Assembly (NCBI GenBank): GCA_963815645.1 | Contig: CAWFHL010000004.1 | Span: 124,001-188,000 of the forward strand | Origin: JBBRHQ01 sp963815645 | GTDB lineage: Bacteria > Actinomycetota > Thermoleophilia > Solirubrobacterales > 70-9 | DNA: 64,000 nt | Reading direction: 5' to 3' | In this document: piece after piece, positions 17,649 through 26,463 of the stretch | Numbering within the stretch: the first letter of the stretch is position 1 | Layout: the number at the start of each line of letters is the position of its first letter | The notes under the pieces: model-generated | What the model was told of the DNA's origin: nothing | Seen by the model: only the letters and a program-made list of their open reading frames with translations | Databases searched by the model: none | Program-made: the position numbers and the translations under genes

Positions 17649-18305
17649 GTGTTGTTTGAGCTTCGTGAGGTGGATTGCGAACGCGGGGGCCGGGCGGTGC
17701 TGCGCGACGTCACGGTCGGGATCCCCGTGGGGGCGAGCGCACTCGTCGGACCCTCGGGGGCGGGGAAGTCGACCCTGCTGCGCCTGTTGAACCGGCTCGC
17801 TGACCCGGTGTCCGGGGAGATCGCCTACCGCGGTCGTCCCCTGAACGACTACGAGCCGCTCGAGCTGCGCCGCGAGGTCTCACTGGTGCCGCAGCTGCCC
17901 GCCCTGCTGGAGGGAAGCCTCGGCTCGAACCTCGAGTTCGCCGCCGGCCTGGCCGGGCGGGATGCGGACGCCGCGCGCTGCCTCGCCCTCGCCGGCCTCG
18001 GTCCCGAGTTCGCCGATCGCGACGTCTCCGCCCTCTCGGTCGGTGAGCAGCAACGCGCGATGCTGGCCCGTTCCCTGGCACAGCAGCCGCGGGTGCTGCT
18101 GCTCGACGAGCCGACCTCGGCCCTCGATGAGGCCACCCGCGACGCGATCGAGCGGACCTTCGCCCGGCTGCAGCTGGAGATCGACGTCTCGATCGTCCTC
18201 GTCACCCACGACCCGGCCCAGGCGCGCCGCCTCGGCGATTACGTGATCCGGCTGAAGGCCGGTTGCCTGGCCGGCTGCGGTCCGGTCGAGGAGCTGATCG
18301 CCTGA
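17649..18305 (+). CDS. fetA: FetA/YbbL-type ABC transporter ATPase
   Basis: Cytoplasmic ATPase partner of the membrane protein FetB next door; E. coli FetAB has been linked to iron export. 218 residues from the GTG at 17649. Walker A GPSGAGKST (34-42), signature LSVGEQQR (129-136) and Walker B VLLLDEP (149-155) are intact. Longer in-frame reading to 17442 runs through the neighbouring relic and repeat, so it is rejected. Substrate is not visible from sequence; plant homologues of this pair are tied to aluminium tolerance. Confidence 0.85.
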   Translation: MLFELREVDCERGGRAVLRDVTVGIPVGASALVGPSGAGKSTLLRLLNRLADPVSGEIAYRGRPLNDYEPLELRREVSLVPQLPALLEGSLGSNLEFAAGLAGRDADAARCLALAGLGPEFADRDVSALSVGEQQRAMLARSLAQQPRVLLLDEPTSALDEATRDAIERTFARLQLEIDVSIVLVTHDPAQARRLGDYVIRLKAGCLAGCGPVEELIA

Positions 18306-19090
18306 GCACCTCGATTCACCTCTCGCTGGGCCAGGTCGCGTCGTCGCTGGCGCTGGTCGTCGTCGCGGCGGCGATCTCCTTCTGGCGCGAGGCCGATCTC
18401 GAACGTGACATCGGCATCGCCGTGGTCCGCTCGATCGTCCAGCTGACCGCAATCGGCTACGTGATCAAGCTGATCTTCGACACCGACTCGATCGCTCTGG
18501 TGATAGCCCTGCTGGCGGTGATGGTCCTGTTCGGAGCTTTCACGGCGCGCTCACGGGCGAAGAAGGTCCCCGGGGCCTTCTGGCCCCTGCTGATCGCGCT
18601 GGCCCTGGCCGGCGCCACGACACTGGGTCTGGTCGTTGCCCTCGGGGTCTTCGACCCGACGCCGCGCTATCTGGTCCCGGTCGGCGGCATGGTCATCGGC
18701 AACGCGATGACAGCTTCGGCTGTCGCGCTGAACCGGCTCGGCGACGACGTCGCCGACTCGCGGGCGAAGATCGAGGCGACCCTCTCGCTGGGGGCGACCG
18801 CCCGCGAGGCGGCGATGCCGATCGTCCGGCGCTCGCTGCGCAGCGGAATGATCACCCTGATCGACTCGACCAAGACCACCGGGCTGATCTTCTTCCCGGG
18901 GACGATGGTCGGGATGCTGCTGGCCGGCGCCAGCCCCACCGATGCGGTCCGGCTGCAGCTGATCCTCCTCTACGTGCTGCTCGGCAGCGTTTCGATCGCC
19001 GCCCTGGTCGCAACCGGCCTCGCCTACCGCAATTTCTTCACCCCGGCCCAGCAGCTGCGCGAGCCGGACGGGACCCGAAATGGCGACTAG
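18263..19090 (+). CDS. fetB: FetB/UPF0014-type ABC transporter permease
   Basis: Integral membrane protein of the UPF0014 family, about seven hydrophobic segments in 260-275 residues. Visible: QLTAIGYVIKLIF, VGGMVIGNAMTASAVALNRL and a long cytoplasmic loop with ATLSLGATAREAA that would contact the ATPase. Start is uncertain: TTG at 18263 has AAGG upstream and overlaps fetA by 43 bases; a CTG at 18302 in a CTGA overlap would place the start exactly at the homologous STSIHLSL segment. Stop overlaps the FG-GAP gene on the other strand by four bases. Confidence 0.86.
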   Translation: MPGRLRSGRGADRLSTSIHLSLGQVASSLALVVVAAAISFWREADLERDIGIAVVRSIVQLTAIGYVIKLIFDTDSIALVIALLAVMVLFGAFTARSRAKKVPGAFWPLLIALALAGATTLGLVVALGVFDPTPRYLVPVGGMVIGNAMTASAVALNRLGDDVADSRAKIEATLSLGATAREAAMPIVRRSLRSGMITLIDSTKTTGLIFFPGTMVGMLLAGASPTDAVRLQLILLYVLLGSVSIAALVATGLAYRNFFTPAQQLREPDGTRNGD

Positions 19091-20249
19091 CGCCGGTTGA
19101 TCAGGATCGCCGTGTCGGGGTTGGCGTAGTCCGGGACGGCGAGGTCCGGGACGCGGCCTCGGTTCAGCCGGCCCGCCGCCACCGAATAAGCCTCGTCGAC
19201 CGCGACCAGCTTGCGGGGGGTGCCGAGGCCTCCGGTGCGCTTCTGGAAGCTGATCGCCACCTTGCCGTTGTCCTCGCTGACGTTGGCGACGTCGAGGCGA
19301 CCGTCGAGGTTGAAGTCGGCGGCCGCCGGCTCGTAGGCACAGGAGCCCGTCACGGTGGGTGAGGCGACCGGGGCGCGGAAGCGCCCGTTCCCCTTGCCCC
19401 TGAGCAGGTAGAGCTTGTCGTTCCCGTCGCAGTCGGAGACGACCAGGTCGAGCTTGCGGCCGGGGTTGAAGCGTCCCTTGACGAACCCGTAGGCACCCTC
19501 CGTGCCGGCGTCGCTGCGAACCGGGTGCGGAAGCTGCCGCCGCCCCGGCCCAGCAGGATCGCCGCCTGAACGCCCGCCCCTCCGCCGGGGTGGTAGTAGT
19601 TGAGCGCGGCGACGTCGGACTTGCCGTCGCGGTTGAAATCGCCGGTGGTGACGGCGGCGGGGAAGGTGTCCGAGCCGCCGGTTCTGAACGTCTGCGGCGC
19701 CCTGAAGCCGCCGGGCTTGCCGAGCAGGATGCCGACGGTTCCCCTCCCCGAGTTGGCAACTGCGAGATCGGTACGGCCGTCGCGGTTGAAGTCGGCCGCT
19801 GCTACCGAGTAGGGGTACTCGTCGCCGGTCGCCGGGCCGGTGTCGAAGAGCTGCGGCGCCCGGAAGCCACCCGGCTTGGATCGCAGCAGAGCGATCTTGT
19901 CGCTCTCGTAGTCGGCTACCGCCATGTCGGGGCGACCGTCGCGGTTGAAGTCCCGCGCCACGATGCCGAAGGGGTAATCGCCCGCCGGGAACTGGCGCGC
20001 CGGCTTGAACCCTCCCGGCTTCCCGTAGAGGACGTTGACCAGGTCGTCATCCTCACTGCCGACGGCGACGTCCCTGCGTCCATCGCCGTTGAAGTCCGCG
20101 ATCGCGACGGGAAAGGGGTCGCCGCCGGTGATCGGCAGGTGCCGCGCCGGCTTGAACTGACCGAAGCCGAGCGCCCCGGAGGCGAACAACAGCGAGGCCA
20201 GCAGGGAGGCGAGCGCGATGGCGCGAACGGGCGAGCGTCTCGTCCTCAT
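19087..20249 (-). CDS. Secreted FG-GAP/VCBS repeat protein, one frameshift
   Basis: Extracytoplasmic beta-propeller-type protein of unknown ligand. The ATG at 20249 opens a signal peptide: basic RTRR, then a hydrophobic run ending ASGALG. After it come about six to seven repeats with the calcium-binding loop DFNxDGxxDxAV (for example DFNGDGRRDVAV, DFNRDGRPDMAV, DFNLDGRLDVAN). Near 19530 the frame shifts by one base and continues as DAGTEGAYGFVKGRF and DCDGNDKLYLL to ILINRR at 19087. Here a base seems missing, unlike most other sites. Restored length about 387 residues. Possibly surface-bound; function unassigned. Confidence 0.82.
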
Positions 20250-20303
20250 TCCGGGCCTATCGGCAGCGGTAGTGGTTGTCATTAGCCTCCGAAGCGGCCC
20301 TCC

Positions 20304-20309
20304 TAGACT
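20304..20309 (+). promoter_or_regulatory. -10 box of the MFS gene (leaderless type)
   Basis: TAGACT six bases before the GTG start at 20316, no Shine-Dalgarno. Confidence 0.45.
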
Positions 20310-20315
20310 GGACGC

Positions 20316-21938
20316 GTGTCCCGCTCGCAGCGCCTGACGCTGGTCGCGACGATCCTCGGATCGACCGTCGTCTTCCTCGATGCCACCGTCGTCAACGTCG
20401 CCCTTCCCGCGATCAGCGACGGGCTGAACGCCGGCCTCGCCGGGCAGCAGTGGGTGGTCGAGGCCTATCTGCTGGCGCTGGTCTCCCTGCTCCTGGTGGG
20501 GGGCTCGATGGGGGACCAGTTCGGTCGGCGGCGGATGTTCGTCGCCGGGCTGATTGGATTCGGTGCGACCTCGGCGCTCTGCGCGGTGGCTCCGTCGGAC
20601 GGGTTCCTGGTTGCTGCCCGCGCCCTCCAGGGGATCACCGGGGCCCTGCTGGTCCCCGGATCGCTGGCGATCGTCGCCGCGACCTTCGAGGGCGAGAGCA
20701 GGGGCAAGGCGGTCGGAACATGGACGGCTTGGACGGGGATCGCGACGGTGCTCGGCCCGGCGGGCGGCGGCGCCCTGGTCTCGGCGTTTTCCTGGCGCTG
20801 GGTGTTCTGGGTCAACCTGCCGCTGATCGCGGCCACCGTCGCGCTGACCCTGCATTCGGTCGGCGAGAGCCGTGATCCGGATGCCTACCGCGGCATCGAC
20901 TGGATCGGGATCCTGCTCTCCGCGCTGGGCCTCGGCGGACCGGTGTTCGCCCTGATCGAGCAGCCGACCCACGGCTGGGGCAGCCCGTTGGTCTGGACCC
21001 CGCTGCTGGCCGGGGTCGCCTGCTTCGCCCTGTTCGTCGTCTGGGAGGCGAGGGCGAAGCACCCGATGCTCGACCTGGGGCTGTTCCGCATCCGCAACTT
21101 CAGCGTCGCCAACCTGACCACGCTGACCGCCTACGCGGGTCTGATGGGCGGGCTCTTCTTCCTCGGCCTCTTCCTGCAGCAGGTGGTCGGCTACAGCCCG
21201 CTCGAGGCCGGCCTGGCGACGACGCCGATCTCCCTGATCCTCTTCGTCCTCTCGCCGCGATTCGGGCGGATCACCTCGGGTAACGGCCCCCGACTGCCGA
21301 TGACCACCGGGCCGCTGGTCGCCGGCGCCGGGATGCTGCTGATGCTGCGGATCGACGCCGACGCGAGCTATCTCGCCGACATCCTGCCGGCGATCCTCGT
21401 CTTCGGCCTCGGGCTCTCGGCGCTGGTCGCGCCGCTGACCGCGACCGTTCTGGACTCCGTCCCGGAGAACCGGGCGGGGATTGCCTCGGGCGTCAACAAC
21501 GGCATCTCCAGGGTCGCCGGGCTGATGGCGATCGCCGTGCTGGGCGCTGTGGTCTCTGCCCAGTTCGGCTCCGCGCTGGACGGATCACTCGGCGATCGGG
21601 AGCTCTCGCCGCAGGCCACCCGCGCCGTGGAGGATGCGAAGTCGAAGCCGCTCGCCGTTCCCCGAACCGGCGACCTCGCTGCGGCCGAGGTGGCGACGAT
21701 CGACTCCGCCGCAGACGACGCCTCGACCTCGGGGTTCCATCTGGGCATCGGGATCGGCGGGCTGTTGATGATCTGCGGCGGGATCGTCGCCGGTGTCGGG
21801 ATTCGCAACCCGGAGCGGCGGGGGGAGGCTCATCCGACCCGGGGTGCGGCGACCGCGGGGGAGTGCGGGCACAGCGCCGACTGCGACGAGCGTCTGCCGG
21901 CGGGGGTCGTCGAGGCGCCGGCGCCCGAGCCCGCATAG
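20316..21938 (+). CDS. MFS drug exporter, EmrB/QacA (DHA2, 14-TM) type
   Basis: Proton-driven multidrug efflux transporter in the cytoplasmic membrane. 540 residues with about 14 hydrophobic segments. LDATVVNVALPAI in helix 1 is the DHA2 family motif D1, GSMGDQFGRRRMF is MFS motif A in the first loop, and the helix 5 region GPAGGGALV is the antiporter motif C. C-terminal tail of about 40 residues is soluble. Divergent from the FG-GAP gene with a 66-base shared upstream region. No regulator of the TetR or MarR type is adjacent. Substrate unknown. Confidence 0.9.
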   Translation: MSRSQRLTLVATILGSTVVFLDATVVNVALPAISDGLNAGLAGQQWVVEAYLLALVSLLLVGGSMGDQFGRRRMFVAGLIGFGATSALCAVAPSDGFLVAARALQGITGALLVPGSLAIVAATFEGESRGKAVGTWTAWTGIATVLGPAGGGALVSAFSWRWVFWVNLPLIAATVALTLHSVGESRDPDAYRGIDWIGILLSALGLGGPVFALIEQPTHGWGSPLVWTPLLAGVACFALFVVWEARAKHPMLDLGLFRIRNFSVANLTTLTAYAGLMGGLFFLGLFLQQVVGYSPLEAGLATTPISLILFVLSPRFGRITSGNGPRLPMTTGPLVAGAGMLLMLRIDADASYLADILPAILVFGLGLSALVAPLTATVLDSVPENRAGIASGVNNGISRVAGLMAIAVLGAVVSAQFGSALDGSLGDRELSPQATRAVEDAKSKPLAVPRTGDLAAAEVATIDSAADDASTSGFHLGIGIGGLLMICGGIVAGVGIRNPERRGEAHPTRGAATAGECGHSADCDERLPAGVVEAPAPEPA

Positions 21939-21941
21939 TCT
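21936..21941 (+). promoter_or_regulatory. -10 box of trpS (leaderless type)
   Basis: TAGTCT eight bases before the trpS GTG, lying across the stop of the MFS gene; no Shine-Dalgarno. Confidence 0.45.
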
Positions 21942-21949
21942 CCCGCCGC

Positions 21950-22939
21950 GTGAGGATCTTCTCCGGAATCCAGCCGACCGGCCGCAAGCACCTCGGCAAC
22001 TACATCGGCGCGATCCGCCAGTACGTCGATGGCCAGGAGCGCGGCGACCCGGCGATCTATTGCATCGTCGACCTGCACGCGACCACCGTCGCCTACGAGC
22101 CGGGCGAGCTTCGCGAGCGGCTTCACGACACCACCGCGCTGCTTCTCGCCGCCGGCCTCGATCCCGAGCGCTGCATCCTCTTCCGCCAGTCCGATGTCCG
22201 CGAGCACACCGAGCTCTGCTGGCTGCTCGCCTCGGTGACGGCGCACGGGGACCTCAACCGGATGACCCAGTTCAAGGAGAAGTCGGCGGCGCAGCGAGAG
22301 CTGGTCTCGGCCGGCCTCTTCTTCTACCCGGTGCTGCAGGCCGCCGACGTGCTCGCCTACCGGGCAGAGGAGGTCCCGGTCGGCGAGGACCAGCGCCAGC
22401 ACGTCGAGCTGATGCGGGAGATCGCCCGCCGCTTCAACGAGCGATACGGCGAGACCCTGGTGGTGCCCGAGCACCGGATCCCCGGGGTCGGGGCGCGGAT
22501 CATGGACCTTCAGGAGCCCGAGCGGAAGATGTCGACGACCGTGGGCAGCGAGGCCGGGACCGTCTACGTGCTCGACGAGCCCGGGGCGATCCGCAAGAAG
22601 CTCGCCACCGCGGTGACCGACTCCGGCCGCGAGGTCATCCGGGCAGAGGAGAAGCCCGGGGTCACCAACCTGATCGATATCCTCGCCGCCGCCCGCGGGA
22701 TCGGGCCCGAGGCGGTGGAGGCCGAGTTCGCTGAGGCCGGCTACGGCGACTTCAAGAAGGCGGTGGCGGAGGCGACGGTGGAATACCTGGCGCCTGTCCG
22801 CGAGCGCTACGCGGAGCTGCGCCCCGACGCGGGCCGGCTGGAGGCGGTGCTGGACTCGGGCTCTGCGAAGGCGCGCTCGCTCGCCTCGGAGACGCTCGGC
22901 GAGGTGCGGGAGAAGATGGGCGTCGGCGCTCCGCGCTAG
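21950..22939 (+). CDS. trpS: Tryptophanyl-tRNA synthetase
   Basis: Class I aminoacyl-tRNA synthetase charging tRNA-Trp. 329 residues, normal size. FSGIQPTGRKHLGNYIGA holds the HIGH-equivalent; the KMSKS loop reads RKMSTTVGS. GEDQRQHVELMR is the tryptophan-site segment of the family. GTG at 21950 is chosen because the protein begins exactly at VRIFSGIQPTG; longer in-frame starts run back into the MFS gene. Confidence 0.97.
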   Translation: MRIFSGIQPTGRKHLGNYIGAIRQYVDGQERGDPAIYCIVDLHATTVAYEPGELRERLHDTTALLLAAGLDPERCILFRQSDVREHTELCWLLASVTAHGDLNRMTQFKEKSAAQRELVSAGLFFYPVLQAADVLAYRAEEVPVGEDQRQHVELMREIARRFNERYGETLVVPEHRIPGVGARIMDLQEPERKMSTTVGSEAGTVYVLDEPGAIRKKLATAVTDSGREVIRAEEKPGVTNLIDILAAARGIGPEAVEAEFAEAGYGDFKKAVAEATVEYLAPVRERYAELRPDAGRLEAVLDSGSAKARSLASETLGEVREKMGVGAPR

Positions 22940-23043
22940 TCGATTCGTCCGCTCGGGCGATCTCGCCCAGGATGCGAGTGATCCGGTTGGGCTGCCGTTG
23001 GGCACTGGTAGTAGCCCGTTGAATCGATTCTGGAGGCCGGGGA

Positions 23044-24024
23044 ATGCAGGGCAGAGATCGGAGATGGAGGGCGTTGGCGACCGCGGTGGCGGTCGCCGCG
23101 CTCCCTCCGGCCGCTGCCCAGGCCTCGATCCCGCTGAGCGGCGCCAAGGGCGAGCCGCTCGACACAACGCAGCAGGACGCCAACACCCGCTTCCACATCC
23201 ACCTCAACCTCGGCGGCAGCGAGCAGCTCAAGGACCTGAGCCAGAAGCTGCCCTTCGGCATCGGCCCCGATCTGCTGCAGCCGACCTGTCCCGTCGCCAG
23301 CTTCGAGCCTGACGACAACTGTCCCGCCAAGACGCGGATCGGGACCACCACCGTCGTCGCCACGCTGGCCGGGGTGCCCCTACCGCAGACCGTGAGCGGC
23401 CGCATCTATTACCTAGAGCCGGCGCCGGACGAGGCCTATCCGGAGCTCGGGATCGTGCTCGAGCCGCCGAGCGGGCCGAAGGTCTTCCAGCGCGGCAAGA
23501 CCGAGATCCTCGCCGACGGGATCGCGACGACGATCAACGACTTCCCCCAGGCGACCAACATCGCCGAGGGCCCGTTGCCGCCGATCAATGTCCCGACGCG
23601 GATCGACTCGCTCGACATCGTCCTGGTCAAGTCATTCCTGCGCAACCCGACCACCTGCACCCCGGCGACTACCAGCTTTTCAGCGGTCAGCTACGAGGAC
23701 CCGTCGCACACCAGCACGACAGACGCCGCCTACACGCCTACCGGCTGCCCGCCCCCGCCTCCGCGGGCGAAGCCGCGGTGCGGGGGCCGGGTCACGACCA
23801 TGGTTGGGACGGCGAAGCACGACGTGATCGCCGGGACCCGCGGTCGCGACGTGATCGCCGGGCTCGGAGGCAACGACACGCTGAAGGGTCTGAGGGGCAA
23901 CGACCTGCTCTGCGGCGGCCCCGGTAGGGACAGGCTGTTCGGTGGGCGGGGCCGCGACCGGCTGCTCGGCGGCCCGGGGAAGGACGAGCTGCGCGGCGGC
24001 CCCGGGAAGGACGTCCGACGCTAA
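23044..24024 (+). CDS. Secreted protein with C-terminal RTX-type calcium-binding repeats
   Basis: 326 residues. The N-terminal 26 residues form a signal peptide (basic QGRDRRWR, Ala/Val-rich core, cleavage likely near AQA-S). The middle (about 27-245) is an unassigned globular domain with several cysteines (CPVASFEPDDNCPAK, NPTTCTP, GCPP). The last 72 residues are eight consecutive nonapeptides of the GGxGxDxLx kind (GLGGNDTLK, GGPGRDRLF, GGRGRDRLL, GGPGKDELR), the parallel beta-roll that binds calcium outside the cell. GGAGG lies before the ATG. Unlike Gram-negative RTX toxins there is a Sec signal and no type I secretion genes nearby. Confidence 0.82.
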   Translation: MQGRDRRWRALATAVAVAALPPAAAQASIPLSGAKGEPLDTTQQDANTRFHIHLNLGGSEQLKDLSQKLPFGIGPDLLQPTCPVASFEPDDNCPAKTRIGTTTVVATLAGVPLPQTVSGRIYYLEPAPDEAYPELGIVLEPPSGPKVFQRGKTEILADGIATTINDFPQATNIAEGPLPPINVPTRIDSLDIVLVKSFLRNPTTCTPATTSFSAVSYEDPSHTSTTDAAYTPTGCPPPPPRAKPRCGGRVTTMVGTAKHDVIAGTRGRDVIAGLGGNDTLKGLRGNDLLCGGPGRDRLFGGRGRDRLLGGPGKDELRGGPGKDVRR

Positions 24025-24058
24025 CACCGCGCCAATAGAGTGCGACGGGGGCGGCCTC

Positions 24059-24064
24059 TAGGCT
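24059..24064 (+). promoter_or_regulatory. -10 box of scpA (leaderless type)
   Basis: TAGGCT seven bases before the scpA ATG, no Shine-Dalgarno. Confidence 0.45.
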
Positions 24065-24071
24065 TGCGGCG

Positions 24072-24812
24072 ATGGCGGTGCGCGACCTCGACCTCGACCT
24101 GGAAGTCTTCGCGGGTCCCTTCGACCTGCTCCTCGCGGTCCTCCTGCGGGAGGAGGTCAGCCTGCTCGAGGTCGAGCTGGGCGAGGTCGTCGTCGCCTAC
24201 ATCGAGCACCTCGAGCGCGAGGGAGAGCTCGAGCTCGAGGTGGCGACCGAGTTCCTGGTGTTGATCGCGGCGCTGCTGGAGCTGAAGTCACGGATGCTGC
24301 TGCCCGGCGCCGAGGAGGACCTGGACGAGCTTGCGCCCGAGGAGGCGGTCGAGGAGCTGGTGGCCCGGATGCTCGAGTACCGGCGCTACCGCGACGCCGC
24401 GGCGATGATCTCCGAGCGATTCGAGGACTCGCATCGCAATCTCTACCGGAACGCGCCCCTGCCCGCGGCGCTGCGAAGGGTCTCACTGGAAGCGGCGGTC
24501 GCCTCCTATGAGCCGGATCTGCTCGGGGCAGCGATCGGTGACCTGCTCGAGGTGCCTCCCGAGGTCGATACCAGCCACATTCGCACCACCGTCTCGATCG
24601 AGCGCCGCCTGACGGCGCTGCGCGAGGCGCTCTCGCGGCGCCCGAGCTTCGATTTCGACGACGAGTTCGGCGGCGAGGACCGATTCACCCAGGCGGTGAC
24701 CCTGTTCGCGCTGCTCGAGCTCTACCGGAAGGGAGAGGCGGAATGGGTCCAGCGCAGGCCCTTCGGGGCGATAAGGGTGAGCAAGCCGAGACCGAAGGCG
24801 GGGGTCGGATGA
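24072..24812 (+). CDS. scpA: ScpA, kleisin subunit of the SMC condensin
   Basis: Bridges the two SMC heads in the bacterial condensin complex. 246 residues. The N-terminal FAGPFDLLLAVLLREEVSLLEVELGEVV is the conserved SMC-neck-binding segment; LIAALLELKSRMLLP follows, and the C-terminal winged helix contains FTQAVTLFALLELYRKGEAEWVQ. TGA overlaps the scpB ATG. smc itself begins at the far end of the window, 39 kb away. Confidence 0.95.
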   Translation: MAVRDLDLDLEVFAGPFDLLLAVLLREEVSLLEVELGEVVVAYIEHLEREGELELEVATEFLVLIAALLELKSRMLLPGAEEDLDELAPEEAVEELVARMLEYRRYRDAAAMISERFEDSHRNLYRNAPLPAALRRVSLEAAVASYEPDLLGAAIGDLLEVPPEVDTSHIRTTVSIERRLTALREALSRRPSFDFDDEFGGEDRFTQAVTLFALLELYRKGEAEWVQRRPFGAIRVSKPRPKAGVG

Positions 24813-25381
24813 GCGAGCTGGCGAGGAAGCTGGAGGCGCTGCTCTTCCTCTCCGCGCAGCCGGTGCCGGCCGGGGAGCTGGCGCTTGCCTGCGAGGCCGG
24901 CGAGGAGGAGGTCGGGGCGGCGCTCTCCGAGCTGGGCGCCGAGCTCGCCGAGGGCAGCCGCGGCATCGTCCTACGCGAGGTCGCAGGCGGCTACGCGCTG
25001 GCCTCGGCGCCTGAGGCGGAACAGGCCGCCAGGCGCCTGCTCTCGAGGCCGCGCACCCCGCCGCTGACCCAGGCGCAGGCCGAGACCCTGGCGATCGTCG
25101 CCTACCTGCAGCCGGTCTCGAGGCCGGAGGTCGCGCGGATCCGCGGCGTCGCCTCCGAGTCGGCGGTACAGACGCTGGGCGAGCGTGGCCTGATCGAGGA
25201 GTCCGGGCGCTCGCGTTTCGGAGCGGCGATCTACCGCACGACGGAGCTGTTCGAGAGGCTGTTCGGGCTCTCCGGTCTCGAGGCGCTCCCCGACCCCTCG
25301 CGATTCGACCCGACCGCCGAGGACGAGCGCGACCTGAGGGAGCGGCTGATGCGCGCAGGGGAGCAACGCGCGGCCTCCTGA
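24809..25381 (+). CDS. scpB: ScpB, condensin accessory protein
   Basis: Winged-helix dimer that binds ScpA. 190 residues from the ATG at 24809 in an ATGA overlap; an earlier in-frame start at 24743 lies in scpA and is not family-like. ALLFLSAQPVPAGELA at the N-terminus and PPLTQAQAETLAIVAYLQPVSRPEVARIRGV in the second domain are characteristic. Confidence 0.95.
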   Translation: MSELARKLEALLFLSAQPVPAGELALACEAGEEEVGAALSELGAELAEGSRGIVLREVAGGYALASAPEAEQAARRLLSRPRTPPLTQAQAETLAIVAYLQPVSRPEVARIRGVASESAVQTLGERGLIEESGRSRFGAAIYRTTELFERLFGLSGLEALPDPSRFDPTAEDERDLRERLMRAGEQRAAS

Positions 25382-25391
25382 GCCCCGGGCC

Positions 25392-26087
25392 GTGCGGCTC
25401 GCCAAGTTCCTCGCGCACGGCGGTGTCGCATCGAGGCGCGCCTCGGAGCGGATCGTCGCCGATCGGCGGGTGACGGTCGGGGGGGAAGTCGTCACCGACC
25501 CCGCCCGGGAGGTCGGAGACGCCGACGATGTACGGGTCGACGGACGGCCTGTGAGTGGCGAGCCGCGGGAGGTCTGGGCGCTGAACAAGCCCGCTGGGGT
25601 GGTCTCCACCGCCCGCGAGCCGGGGAAGCGGAAGGCGGTGGTCGAGCTGGTCGCCAGCCGGGCGCGGCTCTACCCGGTCGGCCGTCTCGACGCCGAATCG
25701 ACCGGACTGATCGTGCTGACCAACGACGGGGAGCTCGCCAACCGGCTCACCCACCCCCGCTACGGCGTCGCCAAGACCTACGTCGCCGAGCTGCGCAGGC
25801 CGCCGGCCGAGCGCGACCTGTCCCGCCTCGCCCACGGTCTGCGACTCGACGACGGGCCGACCGCGCCGGCACTGGTCCTGCGCCTCGGCGAGCGCCGCGT
25901 CGAGATGACCCTGCGCGAGGGGCGAAACCGGCAGGTGCGGAGGATGTTCGAGGCGATCGGAAACGAGGTGCTCGGGCTGCGCCGGGTCCGGCTCGGCTCG
26001 CTGGAGCTCGGCGATCTGAGCCCGGGAGAAAGCCGGCGGCTCGGTGAGGACGAGGTCGCGCAGCTCTGGGAAGATGCCCGACCGTGA
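25392..26087 (+). CDS. rluB: Pseudouridine synthase, RluB/RsuA family
   Basis: Modifies a uridine in 23S rRNA (RluB-like by position next to scpAB). 231 residues from GTG. An S4 RNA-binding domain (RLAKFLAHGGVASRRASERI, residues 2-20 onward) precedes the catalytic domain with GRLDAESTGLI, whose Asp100 is the nucleophile; NKPAG and GRNRQVRRMFEAIG complete the family pattern. GTGA overlap with aroH. Confidence 0.93.
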   Translation: MRLAKFLAHGGVASRRASERIVADRRVTVGGEVVTDPAREVGDADDVRVDGRPVSGEPREVWALNKPAGVVSTAREPGKRKAVVELVASRARLYPVGRLDAESTGLIVLTNDGELANRLTHPRYGVAKTYVAELRRPPAERDLSRLAHGLRLDDGPTAPALVLRLGERRVEMTLREGRNRQVRRMFEAIGNEVLGLRRVRLGSLELGDLSPGESRRLGEDEVAQLWEDARP

Positions 26088-26458
26088 GCGAGAAGCGACT
26101 CTTCGCGGTGCGCGGAGCCGTCCAGGCCCCCGCGAACGAGGCCGGGGCGATCGTCGCCGCCACCGGAGAGCTGATGCGCGAGCTGATGGAGCGCAACTCG
26201 CTCGAATCGGGGGCGATGGTCAGCTGCCTGTTCACGACCACCGCCGACCTCGACGCCGAGTTCCCGGCTGTCGCGGCCCGTGAGATCGGACTCGACTCGG
26301 TGCCCCTGCTCTGCACCCGCGAGATCGACGTTCCCGGCTCGATGCGGCGGGTGGTGAGGGTGATGGTCCACTACTACGCGGCCGAGGACCACCGGCCTGC
26401 CCACACCTATCTCGGCGCTGCGCAGGAGCTGCGCTCCGACCTGCGCGCGGCACAATAG
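26084..26458 (+). CDS. aroH: Chorismate mutase, AroH class
   Basis: Trimeric enzyme rearranging chorismate to prephenate. 124 residues, typical of the monofunctional AroH fold. The active-site segments are FAVRGAV at the N-terminus (arginine), CLFTTTADLDAEFPA and VPLLCTREIDVPGSM with its cysteine and arginine, then RVMVHYYA. It starts a run of aromatic amino acid genes. Confidence 0.95.
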   Translation: MSEKRLFAVRGAVQAPANEAGAIVAATGELMRELMERNSLESGAMVSCLFTTTADLDAEFPAVAAREIGLDSVPLLCTREIDVPGSMRRVVRVMVHYYAAEDHRPAHTYLGAAQELRSDLRAAQ

Positions 26459-26463
26459 GCCCG

